Positions 58,571 to 64,000 of a stretch of 64,000 nt of DNA are shown here, piece by piece. Position numbers and translations under genes: made by a program. Within the stretch, counting starts at the first letter, position 1, and every line of letters starts with the position of its first letter. The stretch is taken from assembly GCA_032871835.1 (NCBI GenBank), contig CM065295.1, forward strand, positions 65,469,687 to 65,533,686. The letters run 5' to 3'. The notes below the pieces were generated by a model. The model ran no database searches and had not been told where the DNA came from. It saw only the letters and a program-made list of their open reading frames with translations. The DNA is from Dipteronia dyeriana (lineage: Eukaryota > Streptophyta > Magnoliopsida > Sapindales > Sapindaceae).

Positions 58571-59122
58571 ATACTCACAATCTATGAAAAGTTTGGATTT
58601 CTTCTAAAACAAGATGGTGTCTTGGAAAATTTATAGGGTTCCACAAAACTACATTGTATTGAAGAAAACTGATTTTCGCAATCCAAATGCGGTAGTCCAT
58701 CAAGACGAAAACCAACGGTGACAATGGCAAACCAAGTGTCATCAGAATGTCGCGGTCCTTCATAACGAAGGCACGACCATGAAAATTATTAGAGAAAACA
58801 TCGCACCTATTTTTTGCGGTTCACCAAGATGACACCAAGATAGCAAAAACCTTTGGAGGGTTTTTCGCGGTCGATTTTCGTGGTGTATCATGACGACACA
58901 TAGACAACGAAAATCATTGGAAAGATTATTGTGGTCCATTTTTACAGTGTATCATGACGACACCTGGACAGCGACAACCATTGGAAAGAATGTTGTGATC
59001 CATCATAACGACAACAAGACAACGACAATTGATGAAGAAGCCTTCTCAAGCTATCTAACACACTAACCTATATGCAATATGTGCAAGTGTGAAAATGGTG
59101 TTGTTATTGGAAAATTATAAGA
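57824..59122 (-). repeat. LTR-like region with degenerate repeats
   Basis: The minus strand has a TATA-like CCCTATAAATTTT (near 58628-58640), and upstream of it (58675-59030) degenerate 60-75-bp repeats of 'tccatcataacgac / gacgacac / agcgacaaccattggaaag' form. The right border could be TGTCGTGTTTCTT at 59122. No target duplication or partner LTR was found, so it is only a candidate solo LTR. Confidence 0.4.
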
Positions 59123-59891
59123 AACACGACATGTCATCAAAAGACCAGGGTCAGGAACGCCATGTCACCAGGGCCTGATCAAGTTAAGTCAACATAAGGG
59201 GGGACCAATTGAACCAGACCGGCCCTCCCTGACCAGATGACATAGATGATCGGGTTTGAAAACCTGATTGAGTTGTCAAGATGGTCGAGATTAGGGTAAG
59301 GTTGAACTACCGATCGGGGGCAAACACGGATGATCGGGAAAAACAAATGATCGGACACGTTACACGTAGATTAATATCCAGATTCAATAAGATCATGACT
59401 CAAACACACAGAGAGAAGAATCCAACTTGAACTTCTAGAAGCCCACTCTGATAATGAAATAAGCTTCCTCATAAATGCAAAAGTGTGGTTTAAACAAGGA
59501 ATTCAACACGATCAGGACACGATCAACATGAAAAAAGGAAAAGGGACAACACGACTCCAATAAGTTAGAATTTCATTGAATCACATACACTTTCCTTACT
59601 TGTACATCAAGAATTAGGGTTCTATGCATGTATAAATAGACCCAAAAAACACCCAAAAAGGTTTAACGCAATTTCTTGAGAAAAGACAAGAGTGATTGAG
59701 TGTGTAATCTCTTTTTCATATAGTGAATTTTTGTTGTTGCAATTGGAAACCGTGGACGTTTCCCCGCATTGGGATTTTACCATGTAAAATCATGTGTCTT
59801 ACTTATTCTTCTTATTATCTTTTGTTTGCGCTTAGCCATTACTTTGCTCTATTTATGTGATGGGAGATTGATCCAAAAATCACAGTCAACA
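59123..59891 (+). repeat. 5' LTR of the plus-strand Gypsy remnant (left border uncertain)
   Basis: A TATA box (tataaata, 59631-59638) and the U5-like end ggattttaccatgtaaaatc precede a CA at 59890-59891 and the primer site. The proposed start TGTCATCAAAAG at 59123 is a guess, since no second LTR lies in the window. Confidence 0.5.
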
Positions 59892-59893
59892 AC

Positions 59894-59915
59894 TGGAGCT
59901 AGAATGAGGGGGAAG
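59894..59915 (+). promoter_or_regulatory. Candidate primer binding site, Gypsy-2
   Basis: tggagctagaatgaggggga resembles the TTGGCGCTAGAAGGAGG-type site of Tat-like elements and the site at 6561-6586. Confidence 0.45.
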
Positions 59916-60479
59916 AACCTCCGACAATATTATGTTTATGTAATTAATTACGAAGAAACTCGGCCAAAAACGGCATTATGGGCACTAGAAGAGAAAAAAG
60001 TCAATCTCCCCACAGTGTCGACGTAACACATGAGACCAATAACCTGAACCTTACGGATGTCGCTGCTACAGGAGGAGATCCACCCGTAAGGACCCCACCA
60101 TCCGTCAGGCCAGACACTGTTACCACTACTGGTGTAACTGCTGGCATCTCCCCGGAAGCATTCAAATAGATCCAGGAATCCCTATGAAAAGTCATCGAAG
60201 ATGCTGCCAAGCAAGGAATAAGTATATTAGTCACGGCTAACTTAAGTTCGTCGTACCAACTTTCCATGCCAATCGTAGCCTGGGATCTAAAGATAAGTTC
60301 CAAGATAGTAGCAATCACCCCAAGAGCACCCTAGAAACTTGGAAGAGATGAGGCAGAATATCACGAAAGGAGGGGGCGTTCATGCAGGAGAAGTGACCGA
60401 GAAGATCGGGGAACAAGGCAGCACCACTAGTTTATAGGAAGACGTGGAGAGATGTGACAGAATAGAAACTTACTCCGAA

Positions 60480-61830
60480 CGTAGGTGTATGTATGATGAC
60501 AAGAAGAACAGATCCCACTCATATTGAAGTGATGGCGAAACGGCCACTAGAAGGCATAGAGAACCAACTCTGGTGATCAGAGGTGACCCTTTTGACGCTC
60601 AGATCAGTGAGAGAGTCCTTAAGGACCCATATGGGCTGACGATCAGTCAAAGATTCAACGAATGTGGAGACCCGGATGGGGAGTGAGAAATTATTCATAA
60701 AAGGATATAAGCCCTCAAACGAAGGTAAAGCCCGGGAAACCCCCTGATCAAGAACTCTGGAAATCCGTTTACTGATTCAATAAGACAAGCCAACTTATGC
60801 CACATATGGAACAGTTCAAGACCAACACCGACCTACAAGAGCATGTGAGGATGTATCAAAATGCAATGGCACAATATGACTACAATGATGCCCTCATGTG
60901 TTGCATGTTTCCATAAACGTTAGAAGATCAAGGGGTCGAGATGGTTTGGAGGATTTCCCGTGGGTTATATTAGAAACTTTGAGGCATTGGTACAAACATT
61001 CACCAGACAGTTCATGGGGAATATCCAGCGAAGGAAGTCTATATCGGTCTTATCGACCCTGAAACAAAGAAAGGATGAGAAGTTGAAAGATTATCTGACC
61101 AGATTCTCACAAGAGGTGTCAGAAGTTCAAGATCCCAATGATGATACGGTGGTATTTGCATTCATCAATTGTTTACAGCATAACCATCCAACCCTAAGCT
61201 TGAGGCAAAGGGGACCGACCATGTATGCCAGCATCGTAGACCATGTCGGAGGGTACGCAATGGCGGATGAAGAACAGTTGGCCCATGGTAGAGAACTTAT
61301 ACACGGGGGTTAGCCTGAAAGCAGTCAGCAGAATAAATACAGTAACCTAAAGAATGGTAGCAAAAGGGAGTAAAAAGGTAGCGGGGGAAAAGGTAGAGAT
61401 GGACAAAAAAAGGATGACAAAGGTACTAGGCAAATGGCTACCAACTACACTCAGCCGGCCAGAGGACATGAAGAGATCCTGAATGTGATAGAGGACAAGA
61501 ATCTGTACAAGAGACCCCCGAAGCAGTCAAGTTTCACACGAAAAGATATCATAAAATACTACAGGTTCCACTAGGAAAACAATCATGAAACTTCTAAATG
61601 CTACCAGCTGATGGATTATATCGAGAAGTTAATTAGAGAAGGGTACCTTAAGGATATGATCCTTAGGAACGAAGATGATAGGGGTAAGAATGCAGTGATG
61701 GATGAGCGGGATAAAAGCCAAAGGAGTCCGAAAAGGGATCCAGGTAATGGGGCAATCAACACCATCTTTGACGGGCCATACACCGAGAATACTAGCCGAG
61801 AAAGAATGTCTGAAGTTAGAGAAGCCATAG
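60480..61830 (+). pseudogene. Gypsy-2 gag (broken)
   Basis: The best piece, 60960-61313, reads NFEALVQTFTRQFMGNIQRR, LKQRKDEKLKDYLTRFSQEV and HVGGYAMADEEQLAHG. Before it, near 60800-60920, the frame gives HMEQFKTNTDLQEHVRMYQN. After it, near 61550-61640, a zinc-knuckle-like YYRFH, stop, then ENNHETSKCYQL and IEKLIREGYL. Matches the gag of the minus-strand copy (SRQFLGNVYRRKS versus TRQFMGNIQRRKS). Confidence 0.75.
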
Positions 61831-62330
61831 ATGGCTAGAGAAACCTGGAGGTAAATCTATTAGGATCTGATCAAAAGAAGCTCAAACAAGGTTGGGACCC
61901 TATAGTTTTCACCGAAGCAGACGCGCAAGCGTCAGAAGTCAAGCCGAAGTCTGTATAGGCCATAGGGAAGTAAGAAGGGTTCTCATTGACAATGGAAGCT
62001 CGACAGACATTCTTAGTGTGGAAGTGTTTGACCAGCTCGGGCTCCAAAGAAGAGACCTCCAGCCATTTAAAACCAGCATAAAGGCTTTGGAGGAGCTGAA
62101 GTGAGATCTCTCGGGATGGTAAAACTGCATGTAGAGATTGTAAGCTCTCCTTGTACCAAGACAGTGTTACTAGACTTTGTGGGTGTGATCATAGAAAATT
62201 AGACGTACAATGCCTTGCTAGGCCGACCCTTATTGAACAAGACAAAAGTCGTGACTGCCACTTACGCGTTAATGGTTAAATTCCTTACAGAAGCAGGAGT
62301 GGGAGTCATGAAAAGTTCACAATAATGGGC
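61831..62330 (+). pseudogene. Gypsy-2 protease (broken)
   Basis: QGWDPIVFTEAD is followed after a frame change by IGHREVRRVLIDNGSSTDIL (61945-62010), with the intact D-N-G-S-S retropepsin motif, and SVEVFDQLGL. Further on, LLDFVGVIIEN, stop, TYNALLGRPLLNKTKVV. The 70-aa open piece 61892-62104 covers the active site. Confidence 0.8.
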
Positions 62331-62499
62331 ACGAAAGGCGAATCTGGTCATATATAGGGAGAAAGCAGAGTTGGAAGTAATGCAAGTGTATACTCTCGAG
62401 GAGTGTGAAAGCCAGAAGATCGACAACATGGAACTCGGAGCAAAAAATCAAACTCAATTCGACCTAGACCCAAGGGAGACGCCTCCAAAAGATGGGAAA

Positions 62500-62790
62500 A
62501 GCTAGGAAGATGAACCGACTATAAAGATAGCCATTGATGACAACAGTCCCGAGATAATCGTAAGCCTCAGGGCCTGGCTGACGGAGCAGCTGTAGAATGA
62601 GATAACTGGACTGTTAAGAGAATACAAAGATATATCGGTGTGGAAACATGAGTATATGCTAGGAATTGACCCAAAAATATTTTTGCACAGCTTGGCAGTT
62701 GACGCCGATCATAAGCCAGTTGTCTAGAAAAGGAGAACCATGGATAGATCGGCCGCCACAATCTCCATTGATGAAGAACCAACTATTTTT
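62500..62790 (+). pseudogene. Gypsy-2 start of reverse transcriptase region
   Basis: The plus strand reads LREYKDISVWKHEYMLGIDP and DADHKPVV, stop, KRRTMD. This is the linker and first part of Gypsy RT. The typical palm blocks do not follow; the similarity ends by about 62800. Confidence 0.65.
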
Positions 62791-62935
62791 CCAATACTTG
62801 TTAGACGATGGAAACCCCCAGATGAAGCCCTTATGGTATACGTTGGAAGAGAAAGTTTCTCCTTGTAACCATAAGGGATCTAGCAGCTAGACGACGTCGA
62901 TTGAAGGTAAAAGGTCCCGCATGTAGCTGATAGAC

Positions 62936-63649
62936 TCAAGGTGTAAAAATTACATATCTCCTAAGGGGTTGGGGGTGCTTAGCATCGATCTTCTTCCATA
63001 AATGCCACAGACTGGCCAACACTAGATACAAATTTAGAGTTAATTGAGCCAGGGCTACACCCGCGCCTGCCAGGAAGCTAACGATGAAGGGCTGTAAAGG
63101 GAAAGTTACCCCAGAAGACAGCATTGCCCCATAAATTGTGACTGCGCCAGAGGGTGGATTCCACACAATGCGATTTCCACTGCAGGATAGTTTTAACGAA
63201 TGGGGGAGGTCGAACCATTCCATAAACTTCACGAGTTCTTCATTTGTCACTACGTTTATTTCAAAATCAAAAGCGCAAGGATGGTCCGCAGAGAATCTAA
63301 GCAAACGAGCACGTCGTTCCCTCGAAACGTCCTTCATTTTTAACGTTTGGGAAGTTATCTTCAAGTCGCTCGTCAAGCAAGCAGCCTCCCTTGGGGAAGC
63401 CCTAGAAGTTTGCCTCATGTTCTTCAACATATATGGATGGAAATCAATATGAGTTGAACCATGGGGAACAGATGAAGAAGGAAAAAACTCAGGACGGGCT
63501 ATAGAATAGTCAAAATTCAAAGCAATATATTGGGATGAGGAAAAACAACCCTTAAGAAGAGACTCTAGCCTAGCAATATTTTCTTTATCGCCAGCCTCGA
63601 TGGCATGCATAAGAAGCTCAAAATAACGATAACTAAAAGTCGGGTCCAT
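62936..63649 (-). CDS. Antisense ORF, gypsy-type putative transposase (Transposase_28-like)
   Basis: An uninterrupted minus-strand frame runs 63868-62936 (310 aa). I choose the internal ATG at 63649 (MDPTFSYRYFELLMHAIEAG, 237 aa) because a TATA box at 63784-63791 would place transcription start downstream of the upper ATGs. The C-terminal third (VTNEELVKFMEWFDLP, IYGAMLSSGVTFPLQPFI, ALAQLTLNLYLVLASLWHLW) resembles the plant 'putative gypsy-type transposon' domain, whose molecular role is unknown. It sits antisense, just after the Gypsy-2 remnant. Extra ORFs in antisense next to the 3' LTR are known in Tat-lineage elements (for example Grande). Its end at 62936 is close to the break in Gypsy-2, so the C-terminus may be truncated. 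Confidence 0.65.
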   Translation of the reverse strand: MDPTFSYRYFELLMHAIEAGDKENIARLESLLKGCFSSSQYIALNFDYSIARPEFFPSSSVPHGSTHIDFHPYMLKNMRQTSRASPREAACLTSDLKITSQTLKMKDVSRERRARLLRFSADHPCAFDFEINVVTNEELVKFMEWFDLPHSLKLSCSGNRIVWNPPSGAVTIYGAMLSSGVTFPLQPFIVSFLAGAGVALAQLTLNLYLVLASLWHLWKKIDAKHPQPLRRYVIFTP

Positions 63650-63783
63650 ACTTGAGATGTGCCTAGAAGTAATGAAAACACATAAGTTTGGAGATAGGAA
63701 GCCAAAATCTAGAGGAAAAGAGAAGTTAGGATTTTTACGAGAGATCACTATGGAAGCGTAAGAAAAATGAAAAGTTTTCAATC

Positions 63784-63791
63784 TATATATA
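63784..63791 (-). promoter_or_regulatory. TATA box of the antisense ORF
   Basis: The minus strand reads TATATATA in a CTATATATAGATTG context, about 135 nt upstream of the chosen ATG at 63649. Confidence 0.5.
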
Positions 63792-63868
63792 GAGGCAAGT
63801 AACGTCATACCACCATGCATACGCGAGTAGGGGTAGGTACACACAGAACAAGAAACACGCGTCGTCAT

Positions 63869-64000
63869 TTTTTTTAAAAAGGCACATAAATGATTGTGTC
63901 AGCCGAAATGAGCATGATTGACATTCACATCCAGCCGTAAAGCAATAAATGCAGATTCAAAGAGCATCACAGTGAAAAATAATAATAAATTAAACATACT
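63869..64000. other. Right edge, nothing recognised
   Basis: Non-coding sequence upstream of the antisense ORF. The window ends before any 3' LTR can be identified. Confidence 0.4.

Larger units (their letters stand above)
59123..62900 (+). mobile_element. Ty3/Gypsy remnant, Tat-type, lacking most of pol (Gypsy-2)
   Basis: Plus-strand order: LTR end, primer site, gag, protease and the N-terminal edge of RT, after which the sequence stops at about 62900. No RT palm, RNase H or integrase is present before the antisense ORF at 62936. The gag and protease blocks match those of the Gypsy at 1-6.9 kb, but in opposite orientation. Many stops. Confidence 0.8.

Noticed and set aside
1..64000. Endogenous pararetrovirus, organelle DNA insert, CRISPR array or bacterial operon
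   Set aside because: No movement or coat protein domains, no organelle gene sequence, no regular spacer-repeat array and no bacterial-style gene organisation were seen.

Overview
This is a plant nuclear window, AT-rich, with GT-AG introns, Ty1/Copia and Ty3/Gypsy LTR retrotransposons, LINE-derived RNase H fragments and hAT-like MITEs. A eudicot is the best guess; the species cannot be named from the sequence alone. There are no bacterial-style operons, CRISPR arrays or confident RNA genes.

Only one host gene is clear. It is a minus-strand, eight-exon gene for a secreted PI-PLC X-domain protein of the At5g67130-like type (35531-50132, about 360 aa). Every exon-intron junction could be placed and the phases agree. 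Intron 2 is about 10.15 kb. It holds a GATC-rich minisatellite, a roughly 580-bp direct duplication, an exact 83-bp duplication, a Helitron-like 3' end, a SINE-like segment and a GC-rich islet. Intron 4 carries a 1.34-kb terminal-inverted-repeat element.

Layout from left to right. 1-6.9 kb: decayed minus-strand Tat-type Gypsy element. 7.27-7.61 kb: tandem repeat. 7983-15053: full-length minus-strand Copia with 964/926-bp LTRs and a TTCCC target duplication. 15.06-15.31 kb: two splice-compatible open segments that may be host exons. 15537-15946: hAT MITE with an 8-bp duplication. About 16-21 kb: intergenic. 20993-21387: second hAT-like MITE. 22112-23820: solo LTR with an AACTT duplication. 24.07-24.41 kb: Copia LTR stub with primer binding site. 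24.8-25.15 kb: RNase H-like fragment. 25.17-27.44 kb: long inverted repeat of an LTR, with a minus-strand element reaching about 29.1 kb that carries a plant-transposon-protein-like ORF. 30.66-31.7 kb: LTR scrap and LINE RNase H fragment. 31.8-34.69 kb: 5'-truncated plus-strand Copia. 35.5-50.1 kb: the PLC-like gene. 51253-56675: full-length minus-strand Copia inserted into a LINE-derived zf-RVT/RNase H sequence. 57.4-59.1 kb: LTR-like sequence with degenerate repeats. 59.1-62.9 kb: plus-strand Tat-type Gypsy remnant (LTR end, primer site, gag, protease, start of RT). 62936-63868: intact minus-strand ORF with its own TATA box, antisense to that remnant.

The retroelement polyproteins carry stops, frameshifts and catalytic substitutions, so none looks autonomous. 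The most unusual item is the intact antisense ORF at the right edge, beside a Gypsy remnant that has lost most of its pol. No wholly new system could be demonstrated from sequence alone.
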